A stretch of DNA of 64,000 nt from Reticulitermes speratus (lineage: Eukaryota > Arthropoda > Insecta > Blattodea > Rhinotermitidae): positions 38,437,478 to 38,501,477 of the forward strand of contig JAJKFL010000006.1 of NCBI GenBank assembly GCA_021186555.1, written 5' to 3'. Position numbers and translations under genes: made by a program. The notes beneath the pieces are model-generated. The model was not told the origin of the DNA. It saw only the letters and a list, made by a program, of their open reading frames with translations, and did not search any database. Shown in pieces: positions 46,301 through 53,717 of the stretch. Position 1 is the first letter of the stretch; each line of letters begins with the position of its first letter.

Positions 46301-49300
46301 GAGAGACCAAATTTCACACCCATACAAAACAACAGGCAAAATTATAGTTGTGTATATCTTAATCTTTGTATTTTTGGATAGCAAACTGGAAGACAGAAGA
46401 TCCTGCACCGAATGATAAGCATTCCCCGATTTCAATCTGCTCTTAATGTCTTCCTGAATGGAATGTCGATTTGTTAGGGTTGTTCTCAAATATTTGAACT
46501 GTTCTACCCTTTCAAAGGATTTTTATCTATCTATATGTTGTGATTTTGTCCTGCATTCTGATCTCGAGACATAACCATGTACTTTGTTTTCTCAGCATTT
46601 ACTTCTCGACCAATCTCCTTACTGGCGACTAATAAAGCTTCTGTGTTTTTCTTTATAGCATGTATGCTTCTGCCCAATATACTAACATCAGCATAAACTA
46701 GAAGCTGATGTGTACCATTTAATTTCAAGCCCTCCTGTTTTGCCTGAACCCTCCTAATGCCATATTCCAGAGCAAAGTTGAAAAGCAAACCTCCTTGTTT
46801 GAAACCATTCTTAATAGGAAATGTGTCAGACAAATGTTTGCTTACCCAGACTCTGTCATAGGTTTATTTAGACACATTTTTATTAGCCGTACTAGTTTCA
46901 CTGGATACCAAAGTCAGTGAGAATATTATATAAGACCTCCCTCCTAATTGAATCATAGGCTTTCTTGAAGTCTATAAATATCTGATGCACTGCCTCATTG
47001 TATTCCCATTTTTTCTAAAGTATTTGACAAATGCAGAATATATGATCAGTAGTTTACCTGTTACATCTAAATCCACACTGATGATCCCCATACTTTCCTC
47101 TGCATATGGAGTTAACCTTGACGGAACGATGTTGGATAGAATTTTGTATGTGGTTGACAAAAGTGATATGCCTCGATAATTACTGCAGTCTGTTTTATCA
47201 CCCTTCTTATAAATAGGTACAATGATTGACTCCTTCCACTGCTCAGGCAATTCCTCTTTATTCCAAAGTGAATTAATAAGTTTGTGGATCTCAGAATGAA
47301 TTGTCCTACCTCCTGCTTTAATCAGTTCTGCTGGAATCTGATCAATACCTGGTGATTTGTGCCTTTTTAACTTTTCAATAGCCATCTCAACCTCAGAGTC
47401 ACTGGGCTCAGGCACCAGTGGCTTTGTTGTCAGTATTTCAGTCTGCCTAACATCATTAACCCCATGTACATTCAACAGCTGAAAGAAATGTTCCTCCACC
47501 TAGCCAAAATACCGTGAGAGTCTGCAACCAGATCACCCTTCTCATCCTTTACTACATGATTCTAGGCTGGTAAGCCTTCTTAAAGTCATTGATGCCCCTA
47601 ATATTCTTGTTCTTACTGTTTGTTTCAAGTTCATTAATTTTAGCTTTCGGATATTCCTTCTTTTTGTTCCTGAAATGCCTACTTGCTTCATGTCTTACAT
47701 TGTTCAGATTATCTACATTACTTTGGTTTGGATTCTGTAACCACTGTATTGTAGCCTGCTTCCTTTGCTCTAAAAATTTTGAACATTCTGTTTCAAACAT
47801 GGTTTATGCTGCTTCCTTTCATACATCCCTAGACTCTCTTTAGCCGAGATTTTGATATTTTCTTTGGTGTTTTCCCAAGCCCTATTTATGTCCTTACTAA
47901 CATTTAAGTCTTCCAAAGCTGCAAACCTTTTTGAGGTCTTTATCTGATACTGTTTCGTAACGTCTAGTTCACTGGGCTTCTTGAGATTAAATCTCTGCGC
48001 ATCAAACTTCTATGGTGCTTGTTTACTTACCGCCAGTCTTCCCCTAACTTTTGCAACCACCAGATAGTGATCAGTATCACAGTCAGCTCCCCTAAAAGAT
48101 TGCACATCAAGTATACTTGAATGCCATCTCCAATCTATCAATACATGATCAATCTGATTGAGTCTTCCCATCAGGAGAGGTCCAGTTGTATTTATGAATG
48201 TTTCGGTTTGGGAACATCATGCTCTTCAGAACTAGATCTTTTGATGTGGCAAAGTTTACTACTCGTTAACACATTATCATTACTATCCTCATGTAAACTC
48301 TCATTCCCGATTGTCAGTTTGAAAGTATCCTCCCTCCTCAATTTTGCATTAAAATCTCCTAACAGAAGTTTCATATGGTACTTAGGAAAATGATCGAAAA
48401 CCTGTTCTAATTCCTCACTGTCCTTTGAGTCATCACTTTTCTCCTCAGTTGTGCATGCGCATTCAGAACAATGATATTACACCAGCGACCTCTCAGCACA
48501 ATATATATGACATCTTATCACTAACATACTCTACTCTCTTAACTGCTGATACTATTTTCTGGTGTACAAATAAACCTGTTCCCAATTTAACATTGTATTT
48601 ACGTGCATTTTTTCAATTAAGATATATTCATTAAACACCAACTAATGCACATAAACTTTATTCACAACAGTTTTATTCCTAAAATTCCCCTATACGTATT
48701 TTGGTGGTTTAAACCACCATCTTCAGAGGGTCGCAGAGATTATTTAGCATAGACCATACAGTCATTACGTATGTGGTTACATTCGTATATGTAGAATATG
48801 AGTGGTCTATTATTGTCCACTTCTTACAGTATTGTAAAATAAGTTATTATAAAAGGAGTAAAATGTTGCTAAAATGATTAAAATTTTCTTATTGACTAGA
48901 AGCTATGTAATCATTTTAGCAAAATTTTACTCCTTTAATAATAACTTATTTTACAATACTGTAAGAAGTGGACAATAATAGACCACTCATATTCTACTAT
49001 ACAGATGTAACCACATAAGTAATAACTGTATGGTCTATGCTAAATAATCTCTGCGACCCCCTGAAGATGGTGGTTTAAACCACCGAAATACGTATAGGGG
49101 AATTTTAAGAATAAACTGTTGTATATAAAGTTTATGTGCTTTTTTTTTTTTTTTTGCCTGTCCGTGGTTTTTCCCCTTTGATCCATTTTTGTACTGTTTA
49201 ATCCTTTCGTCCTTCATGTCACTATACGGTCCATATTACCGTTCTTACAACAAACGCAACACAAACATCCATGCCCCCGGTGGGATTCGAACCCACGATC

Positions 49301-51716
49301 CTAGTAAGCGAGCGGCCGAAGACCCACACCTTAGACCGCACGGCCACTGGGATCGGCAGTGCATTAGTTGCTGTTCCCAATTGATGACTTTCATTTCCTT
49401 TTCCATAGAAAAAAGTATAATCCCCTGCTCTTACAGTGCCTTGTTTGTCCCACCCAACCTCCTGTACACCCACTAAATCTAATTTGTACTTCGCTAATTC
49501 CCTGGCCACTGTCATAAGTGACCCTGACCTATACAGGCTCTTTCACGTTCCAAGTGCCAAATCTCATATCCCTTTTCTGTTGCTTAGGTTGTACCAAAGA
49601 ATCAGTCCAGGTCTGAGGCCTTGTGAAATGTTTTGTAACATGGTAATTTTTTACGGTGAGGAGTTGTTAGCACCTTGCCCAACCCCCAAGCTGGAGGACC
49701 ACCCCCTGTTGGCTGTCCGCAACTCCTTATTCAATGTGTTTGCAGCTACCCTCTATATCTGAAGGCTGTTCCTCCATCCACAACCTGAGGACGCGCCATG
49801 CCATGGTGACAGGGACCCACTTATCATGGCCCATGTATATCCATGATCTATAAGTGTTAAGAATGTGGTTCTTAAATTCCATACTTCTTATCACTAGACA
49901 AGTAATTCAGTGGGTATGTATGGAAAGTAGATATATCTTATTCCCAAGCTTTATAAAACACACTCCCACTTGTATGTGCACCCTAGCTGAGGTGGTCACT
50001 GTGTTATTACTGCTGCAATCTAAGGCAGCTACAGGCACTTAAGTCATCTTTTACTGGTAGTGAGTGCACATGGTATTAGTGTGCTTGTGAAATACATTTA
50101 CTTGGACAAAGTGTGTTCACTTGCAACAGTTTTGCAAAATATGTATCATGTGAAAGAAAGCCATCAGAAATTTTGTAAAAAAGTTTCACATCAACAGTGC
50201 CATGTAAAAGAAAATTTTGGACATCAGGTTAAGTTTCACTTTATATTCACCGTGCATCTTTTTATAATCGAATTATTTGTACCAACAAATGCACTAAGAC
50301 AGTTTTTTCACTGTTTTCTTTATTATTACAACGCCCCAATACGTATTTCGGCAGTTATTCTGCCATCATCAGGGGGTATTTTTAAGAGAGTTTTTACATA
50401 GACCAATTCTTTGGTTACGTCATAACAGTGAGTCAGTATTTGTTACCACATCGTATAAAATTTTGTAAAATTAGTGGTATTGTTAAGCTGCTAAAAGTTA
50501 TTAAATTATTAAAACTTATAAAAATTACAATAAAATCAAGTAGTATATTATACTATCCTCTATAGTATAATTATTAATTAATGGCAGCATGGTCCTATTT
50601 CCAGCATGTGTTCCAGTTATCTATGTGTTATGTTGTTGGCGGAACCTCCTTCCCTCCTGTCTGTGTGGTTATTGGGGCATCGTAATAATAAAGAAAACAG
50701 TGAAAAAACTGTCTTAGTGCATTTGTTGGTACAAATAATTCAATCAGGTTAAGTGTTGGACAAAAAAAGAAAAATGTGTTTCTGTCTGATGAGTCACACT
50801 TGACATTAAGGAAGAACATGAACAGCCAAAATAACATATATTGGTATTCCAGAAATCTCTATGAAGTTCACGAAATGCCTTTGCATAACCCAGAAGTCAG
50901 GGTCTGCTATTCAGTGACTGTACACAAAAAGATAGGGCCTGTGCTTTTTGAAGAAACAGTAAATCCCAACCACTACATTTCATTAATTCTGACACTGTTC
51001 TTCATGGAATTGACAGAAATATACAGTTACTTCATGCAGGACAGTGTTATGGCTAAGATGGCAAATTTCTCAATGATTGCACTGAAAGCGCTATTCAGCA
51101 AACAGGTGATACCTTGTGGATTGTGGGCTCCTATATCTCCATATCTGAAGCACTGCAATTACTCTTTGTGCAGGACACTAAAAAGCCTGTCTATGTGAAA
51201 ACCCCACGTCGCATGTAAGAACTAAAATACAGTTTTTAAAAAAATAAATTGTTGAAATTTCAAGCCAAGTTCCATTGTATGTCAAGAAATATTTTCAGAA
51301 GGTTCAATGGCATCTTAGGAGCAGGAGGTTGGCACTGCTATAAAATATGGTAGGTAGAATTGCAGAGGAAACATGGACTCCCAATGGATGCATGTTCCAT
51401 ATGCGATATTTCCACAACGGCTGTGGTACACAGGGTCATAACACATTCTCTGTGTTTGTTAAAGGGGGACAAGAAGGTTTAAGAGTTAAATTATTTTTAT
51501 GAAGTCAGTATTTCTATATTTAGTTACAAACACAATTTCTTTGGAAAGTGCAACATTTGCACTTCTTTATGTAATTTTAATTTCAGCCTGGACAGAATAC
51601 TGTTGGCTGGACTGTGGACTGTCTATATGATAGCGGCTTGGAATGTTGACCAATCTGATTATGAGTACCAGTGCCGACAGATGAGGAAGAAACATTCCAG
51701 ACTGATGTATTACTAA
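25249..51716 (+). CDS. NRM: Nurim homologue, five exons
   Basis: Five exons (25249-25390, 28805-28974, 29064-29231, 31701-31834, 51587-51716) with GT/AG borders join in frame to 247 residues plus stop; vertebrate nurim is 262. The product is hydrophobic throughout, with about six membrane segments (near residues 5-28, 53-71, 90-108, 126-150, 190-204, 206-223). Conserved stretches include QHSAM (69-73), RSIYV, YWQPIP (109-114), the [13 protein letters not shown] junction, RHP (187-189) and [10 protein letters not shown]. Nurim is a tightly bound inner nuclear membrane protein related to isoprenylcysteine methyltransferases; its activity is unknown. Intron 4 is 19,752 nt and full of nested transposons, against 89 nt for intron 2. 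Confidence 0.93.
25480..26330 (-). mobile_element. 3' fragment of a LINE related to the 17.4-20.3 kb copy
   Basis: The minus-strand frame from about 26345 reads [19 protein letters not shown] ... INTRSN ... YQKG and, after a frameshift near 26080, [17 protein letters not shown]. These are homologous to the C-terminus of the intact LINE reading frame. The remainder to about 25480 is A/T-rich 3' sequence. Confidence 0.75.
26331..27330 (-). mobile_element. Remnant of a restriction-like-endonuclease LINE
   Basis: Minus-strand frames give a post-RT region ([20 protein letters not shown] and [15 protein letters not shown], 27311-27069), a further piece to 26805, and [17 protein letters not shown] ... 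CILIDMAIP (about 26440-26345). The RPD and downstream acidic ID pattern is the catalytic layout of R2/R4-type endonucleases. The reverse transcriptase proper is missing, and the 3' end is cut off by another LINE fragment. Confidence 0.65.
27331..28804. other. Rest of nurim intron 1
   Basis: Contains a short TGTATG/TTG microsatellite (27420-27452). At 28545-28605 there is a hammerhead-like relic (CCCTGAAGATGAAGG ... TTTCAAAAC) that matches the general plan of the Penelope-type repeats with a broken core. Nothing else recognised. Confidence 0.35.
28805..28974 (+). CDS. NRM: Nurim exon 2
   Basis: Acceptor TTTGTTTCAG, donor CAA/GTAAGT. The 170 nt encode [20 protein letters not shown] and [17 protein letters not shown], the second and third membrane segments. 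Confidence 0.93.
29064..29231 (+). CDS. NRM: Nurim exon 3
   Basis: Acceptor TGTTTACAG, donor CAA/GTAAGA, 168 nt in phase 0. It encodes [16 protein letters not shown] and the fourth membrane segment, ending LGEMLGIKQ. Confidence 0.94.
29900..30180. mobile_element. Possible decayed hAT-like MITE fragments
   Basis: An opposed pair of related segments (GGCACCCCAGGCAGGC near 29928 and GGCGCCCTGGGCAG near 30125), with CAGGGCTGGCAAACCTTTTT at 29985-30004 resembling a hAT terminus. No matched end or 8-bp duplication was found. Confidence 0.3.
30210..30718. mobile_element. hAT-type MITE with 8-bp duplication, 509 bp
   Basis: Inverted ends CAGTGGTATTCAACC and GGTTGAATACCACTG are flanked by the perfect 8-bp direct repeat CCCTAGAG (30202-30209, 30719-30726), the hAT target size. 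It is non-coding, with runs of lysine-codon-like A/T sequence inside. It lies in nurim intron 3. Confidence 0.9.
31701..31834 (+). CDS. NRM: Nurim exon 4
   Basis: Acceptor ATTTTTCAG, donor GAG/GTAAGT. The 134 nt encode [11 protein letters not shown] ... [10 protein letters not shown] ... IYPFM. The last two bases complete Ser 205 across the 19.75-kb intron. Confidence 0.94.
32090..32400 (-). mobile_element. Possible decayed LINE 3' fragment
   Basis: Minus-strand reading gives scattered similarity to LINE C-terminal regions (for example [13 protein letters not shown] near 32160-32120) with many stops. Confidence 0.3.
32470..32655 (-). mobile_element. tRNA-derived SINE
   Basis: The minus strand begins with a tRNA-like head (TCTGGTGGTTAGCACTCC A-box-like, GGGTTCAAGTC B box) and continues into a body also seen, decayed, at 3040-3130. 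No clear target duplication. Confidence 0.5.
33158..35359 (-). pseudogene. LINE reverse transcriptase and C-terminal region, broken
   Basis: Frames 35359-34439, 34306-34040, 34006-33677 and 33670-33158 together give [25 protein letters not shown] (catalytic Asp), the GLRQGD block, [10 protein letters not shown] (catalytic pair kept) and the C-terminal [20 protein letters not shown] plus [12 protein letters not shown]. At least three frame breaks. Confidence 0.88.
35460..36194 (-). pseudogene. LINE endonuclease domain (APE type)
   Basis: The frame has [34 protein letters not shown] and LGDLNAQIG, the conserved blocks of apurinic-type LINE endonucleases. It opens with MGVGHRAND. The frame is lost near 35500, before the SDH block (DSDH near 35370). 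Confidence 0.88.
36534..37366. mobile_element. Pogo/Tigger-like non-autonomous element, 833 bp
   Basis: Inverted ends CAGGTAGGACTCGGTTTACG and its complement are flanked by TA at 36532-36533 and 37367-37368. Near each end the motif GGCGTAAA/GGCATAAATTGAAG recurs. No transposase frame is recognised. Confidence 0.85.
37369..38060. other. Unassigned intron DNA with (GA)n microsatellite
   Basis: A GA/GAA-rich run lies at about 37998-38048. No element ends recognised otherwise. Confidence 0.5.
38061..38175 (-). ncRNA. Hammerhead-ribozyme motif in a Penelope-like fragment
   Basis: On the minus strand at 38137-38098: stem I UGC/GCA, core CUGAUGA (38135-38129), an extra U, stem II GGCUUUU/AAAAGCU (first pair G-U) with a 3-nt loop, GAAA (38110-38107), a very short stem III (ACAUGU) and cleavage base U (38101). 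All conserved core bases are present. Only 3 bp of stem I pair. Confidence 0.55.
38230..41000 (-). mobile_element. LINE with RNase H, internally deleted
   Basis: The minus strand carries, in order, a possible ORF1 relic (about 40990-40560); an endonuclease beginning [15 protein letters not shown] (near 40510) and containing [20 protein letters not shown] and SLSDHRY (39850); and a post-endonuclease stretch (39725-39429). It then jumps to an RNase H-like region with VSDSQAA and WVPGHMG (38900-38740) and a C-terminal [11 protein letters not shown] region (38610-38251). The whole reverse transcriptase is missing. RNase H points to the I/Loa/R1 side of the LINE tree. Confidence 0.85.
41195..45345 (+). 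mobile_element. LINE copy A, 5'-truncated, split by a 2.4-kb insertion
   Basis: Plus-strand coding pieces 41196-41813 ([35 protein letters not shown]) and 44242-45268 ([38 protein letters not shown]) belong to the same family as copy B (45790-49845). They are interrupted at 41814 by an LTR-like element and resume exactly after its target duplication at 44238. The catalytic YADD reads YDDD. Many frameshifts. The 3' end shares the copy B sequence up to about 45345. Confidence 0.9.
41814..44237. mobile_element. Non-coding 2,424-bp TG...CA insertion (candidate solo LTR)
   Basis: The insertion begins TGTAAGAAAGG, ends TTCATTACA, and is flanked by the 4-bp repeat CTTC (41810-41813 and 44238-44241). 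Removing it restores the LINE sequence found uninterrupted in copy B, so the ends are exact. TG...CA termini and a short duplication fit an LTR retrotransposon. There is no coding frame, no primer-binding site or polypurine tract recognisable, and the plus strand is strikingly poor in G after the first 500 bp. A very long solo LTR is the simplest reading. Confidence 0.65.
45346..45789. other. Spacer between two LINEs, with Penelope-like relic
   Basis: At 45378-45412 CCTGAAGATGACC ... GCCGATAAGTGTC follows the hammerhead repeat plan with GAAA altered to GATA. The following TTGTGATTGAC (45451-45461) is also present, inverted, at 38061-38072. The rest is unassigned. Confidence 0.35.
48687..48730 (-). 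ncRNA. Hammerhead-like motif (left arm), core mutated
   Basis: This is the inverted partner of 49057-49100. CUGAAGA and stem II are kept, but the GAAA box reads AAAA (loss of the general-base G12) and stem I has one changed base. Probably inactive. Confidence 0.6.
49057..49100 (+). ncRNA. Hammerhead-ribozyme motif (right arm)
   Basis: Stem I CCCC/GGGG, core CUGAAGA (49061-49067), an extra U, stem II GGUGG/CCACC with loop UUUAAA, GAAA (49085-49088), a minimal stem III (palindrome AUACGUAU) and cleavage base A (49096). All invariant core bases are present. Confidence 0.65.
49140..49358 (-). mobile_element. tRNA-derived SINE with poly(A) tail
   Basis: The minus strand starts CTGCCGATCCCAGTGGCCGT (A box GTGGCCGTGCGGTCTAAGG) with B box GGGTTCGAATCCC, continues for about 100 bp, and ends in 15 A (49154-49140). 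The head resembles a class II tRNA with a long variable arm. A 4-bp repeat GTGC flanks it (49136-49139, 49359-49362). The host sequence is the arm of the Penelope-like element. Confidence 0.85.
50235..50742. mobile_element. Non-autonomous Penelope-like inverted-repeat element, 508 bp
   Basis: The 12-bp direct repeats ATCAGGTTAAGT (50223-50234, 50743-50754) bound it. A short tail with TTCACCGTGCATCTTTTT precedes arms of about 80 bp: GAATTATTTGTACCAACAAA to AACGCCCCAATA at 50271-50340, and the inverse at 50676-50741. The middle is A/T-rich and non-coding. The left arm continues into a hammerhead motif. The tail is nearly identical to the end of the coding Penelope element (inverted, 62055-62075). 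Confidence 0.75.
50334..50376 (-). ncRNA. Hammerhead-ribozyme motif
   Basis: On the minus strand: stem I CCCC/GGGG, core CUGAUGA (50372-50366), an extra U, stem II GGCAG/CUGCC with loop AAUAA, GAAA (50349-50346), minimal stem III (AUACGUAU) and cleavage base U (50338). The full conserved core is present. Confidence 0.68.
50755..51586. other. End of nurim intron 4, unassigned
   Basis: The frame at 50776-51198 contains LSDESHLTL and [15 protein letters not shown]; a related stretch lies inverted at 30740-30880 ([16 protein letters not shown]). This suggests remnants of an unnamed transposase, probably Tc1/mariner-like by the DESHL and HEMPLHN pattern. Not placed further. Confidence 0.35.
51587..51716 (+). 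CDS. NRM: Nurim exon 5 and stop
   Basis: Acceptor TAATTTCAG; encodes [19 protein letters not shown] ... LMYY then TAA. It matches the last membrane segment and tail of nurim. Confidence 0.93.
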
Positions 51717-51903
51717 CCTTACATGTGTTCAGCTGTGAACTGTGACATGTGAGTCTGCATTAATGCACCTTCAAATATACGCTGTCAATTGTTTTTTTTT
51801 AGACTGAAAAATAATTAAATTGTTCATTTCAAACATGAAAAGTAGGATTCATAAATGACTAAAATGAATGGCATTAAAATTAATGAACTTAACACATTTT
51901 TCA

Positions 51904-51909
51904 AATAAA
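51904..51909 (+). terminator. Candidate poly(A) signal of nurim
   Basis: AATAAA 188 nt after the stop codon and before the mariner insertion at 52059. Confidence 0.5.
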
Positions 51910-52058
51910 ATTAGAGGCAGTGCTGCCAATTTTGTATCAGCAAGTTGAGAAATGTATTTATAGAGTAAGAGTTCTGGCATGTTTGCAATTTTCAGTTTGT
52001 TTAAAACAAAATGCTGTTAAATGCAAAGACTTTAAATATTGCTTTCCATTTTCTTATA

Positions 52059-53397
52059 CTAGGTACGCCCAGAAAGTAATGCAACACATTTTTTTTCTCA
52101 TTCACAAATGATTTTATTAAAACTTCAAATATGTCACATCATTACATGAATCTTTGGCTACCTAAACCTATTTTTCAACATAGTCTCCTTCTAAATCTTT
52201 GGCCTTACGCCACCGAGATGCGAGAGCCTGTATGCCTTCGCGGTACCACTCTGCAGGTCTCTGTCGCAACCACCTCTTTACTTCAGCAATGACTTCCTCG
52301 TCGTCCTCAAACCTCTTTCCGCGGATTGCACCTTTCAAGGGACCGAAAAGATGGTAGTCGGAAGGAGCCAGATCCGGGCTGTACGGTGGATGAGGCAGGA
52401 CAGTCCACTGAAGTTTTGTGATGGCCTCTCGGGTACGCAGACTTGTGTGTGGCCTCGCATTGTCGTGTTGAAGAAGCACTTTTGTCGCATCTTTATGGGA
52501 ACGAACTCTCCGGAAACGCTTCTTCAGCTTCTTCAGTGTTTCCACATAGACGTCCGAGTTGATCGTTTGGCCACTGGGCAACACGTCTATGAGAATGACT
52601 CCTTCACAGTCCCAAAAGACTGTCGCCATGATCTTGCCGGCTGAGGGAACTGCTTTAAACTTTTTCTTCCGAGGAGAGGTCGTGTGATGCCACTCCATGG
52701 ATTGCCTTTTCGTCTCGGGCTCGAAGTGATGAATCCATGTCTCATCACCCGTGACAATGGTGGACAAGAAATCGTCACCCTCAACCTCGTAACGAGCAAG
52801 CAACTCGGAGCAGATGGCTTTTCTTTGTTGCTTGTGCTCTTCGGTTACGTTTCGAGGGACCCATCGGGCACAGACCTTTGAATATCCTAACTGGTGAATG
52901 ATTTTGTCTACGCTTCCCTTACCAATACCGAGTACAGCGGCCAGTTCCCTGGTTGTGATTCTCCGATCGTCTCGAATAAGACTGTCGGCTCGTTGCACTG
53001 TTGCAGGCGTCACAGCTGTTGATGGGCGGCCCGAGCGCGGGAGATCAGACAGAGTGCCCCGTCCTTGTTCTGATAACGCCAATCGCTTCGCCCAACGGCT
53101 GACGGTGCTTTTATCCACTGCCATGTCTCCATAGACCTTTCTTAAGCGCCTGTGAATTGATTCACTCGTTTCGTTTTCTGCCAAAAGAAACTCAATTACT
53201 GCTCTCTGTTTAGAACGCACGTCACTGCAGACTCCATTTTGAAAGCTCACTACTGCGCTGCTATCCAGCGGGAAACATTGCGCCTATGTGCATAAACGCG
53301 GGACATTTTAAAGATACAGCACGCAAAATATCATTTTTATCCAACAAAATTGGGCCGAGAAAAAAAAAGCGTTGCATTACTTTCTGGGCGCACCTAG
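52059..53397 (-). mobile_element. Mariner element, apparently complete, 1,339 bp
   Basis: Inverted ends CTAGGTACGCCCAGAAAGTA and CTAGGTGCGCCCAGAAAGTA are flanked by TA (52057-52058 and 53398-53399). The TIRs agree over about 28 bp with one mismatch. An uninterrupted transposase lies between. It is inserted just 3' of nurim. Confidence 0.95.
52168..53250 (-). CDS. Mariner transposase, DD34D, uninterrupted
   Basis: The 360-residue frame cuts and pastes the element using its TIRs at TA sites. Domains: two N-terminal helix-turn-helix motifs (about residues 10-60 and 80-125), the linker WVPRNVTEEHKQQR (130-143, matching the WVPH-L dimer motif), then an RNase H-fold catalytic core. Catalytic Asp 169 (TGDETWIHHFEP), Asp 263 (LQHDNARPHTS) and Asp 298 (YSPDLAPSDYHLF) are all present, with 34 residues between the last two. 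Known mariners are about 345 aa, so the length is normal. No stop or frameshift is seen, so it may be active or recently so. Confidence 0.95.
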   Translation of the reverse strand: MSFQNGVCSDVRSKQRAVIEFLLAENETSESIHRRLRKVYGDMAVDKSTVSRWAKRLALSEQGRGTLSDLPRSGRPSTAVTPATVQRADSLIRDDRRITTRELAAVLGIGKGSVDKIIHQLGYSKVCARWVPRNVTEEHKQQRKAICSELLARYEVEGDDFLSTIVTGDETWIHHFEPETKRQSMEWHHTTSPRKKKFKAVPSAGKIMATVFWDCEGVILIDVLPSGQTINSDVYVETLKKLKKRFRRVRSHKDATKVLLQHDNARPHTSLRTREAITKLQWTVLPHPPYSPDLAPSDYHLFGPLKGAIRGKRFEDDEEVIAEVKRWLRQRPAEWYREGIQALASRWRKAKDLEGDYVEK

Positions 53398-53399
53398 TA

Positions 53400-53717
53400 C
53401 AACACATACCATATCTTTCTCTGTATCGTAGAAACAGATTTACAGTAGATTGTAGCACAGTTGCTGGAATACAGAGACTGTTAATGAATACAAGAATGTT
53501 TAGTGAAGCCTGCAGCTTCATAGCTATTGTGAGATGTACTACATTAAAAGAATAAATGTACTGTTTCTGTGTGGGATGATGGGTAGGCCTACGTACAGAG
53601 GAGATGTATGCTGCAATGCATATAGGCCCCTAAGTAAAGTGTACCTTAAATTTGATTTTGACCAAAACTTAAATGGCTTGACAATTTCATTAAAATCTGT
53701 TCAGCACTTCTGAAATA
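53400..53717. other. Unassigned spacer
   Basis: No exon or element end recognised between the mariner and the pogo-like element. Confidence 0.4.

Larger units (their letters stand above)
48588..49370. mobile_element. Non-autonomous inverted-repeat Penelope-like element
   Basis: The 12-bp direct repeats CTGTTCCCAATT (48576-48587 and 49371-49382) bound the insertion. After a tail with TTTACGTGCATTTTTTCAATTAA, two arms of about 220 bp, CAACTAATGCACATAAACTT and its complement, form a near-palindrome (48643-49139, with the last bases of the right arm at 49361-49370). Each arm contains a hammerhead-like motif. A SINE (49140-49358) splits the outer end of the right arm. There is no coding frame. 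The end motif and tail match those of the coding Penelope element at 59499-62076. Confidence 0.75.
45790..49845 (-). mobile_element. LINE copy B, near full length, interrupted
   Basis: The minus strand opens with a 5' region (about 49845-49540, GTGGTCCTCCAGCTTGGGGG). An endonuclease follows ([20 protein letters not shown], 49500) and is broken by the Penelope-like insertion at 48588-49370. It resumes at [16 protein letters not shown] (about 48590-48540), and then come [10 protein letters not shown] (48300), [18 protein letters not shown] (47710), [16 protein letters not shown] (47340), the reverse transcriptase blocks and the C-terminal [16 protein letters not shown] (46130-46080). In the RT active site YADD has lost one Asp (YADVSILG, near 46690). 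Multiple frameshifts. It lies tail to tail with copy A. Confidence 0.9.

Noticed and set aside
48643..49139. Simple cruciform or assembly-made inverted duplication
   Set aside because: The arms differ at many positions, are bounded by a 12-bp target duplication, and their end motif recurs at three other loci, so a mobile element explains it better.
49262..49358. tRNA gene on the minus strand
   Set aside because: It forms the head of a SINE with a poly(A) tail inserted in another repeat, not a stand-alone tRNA.
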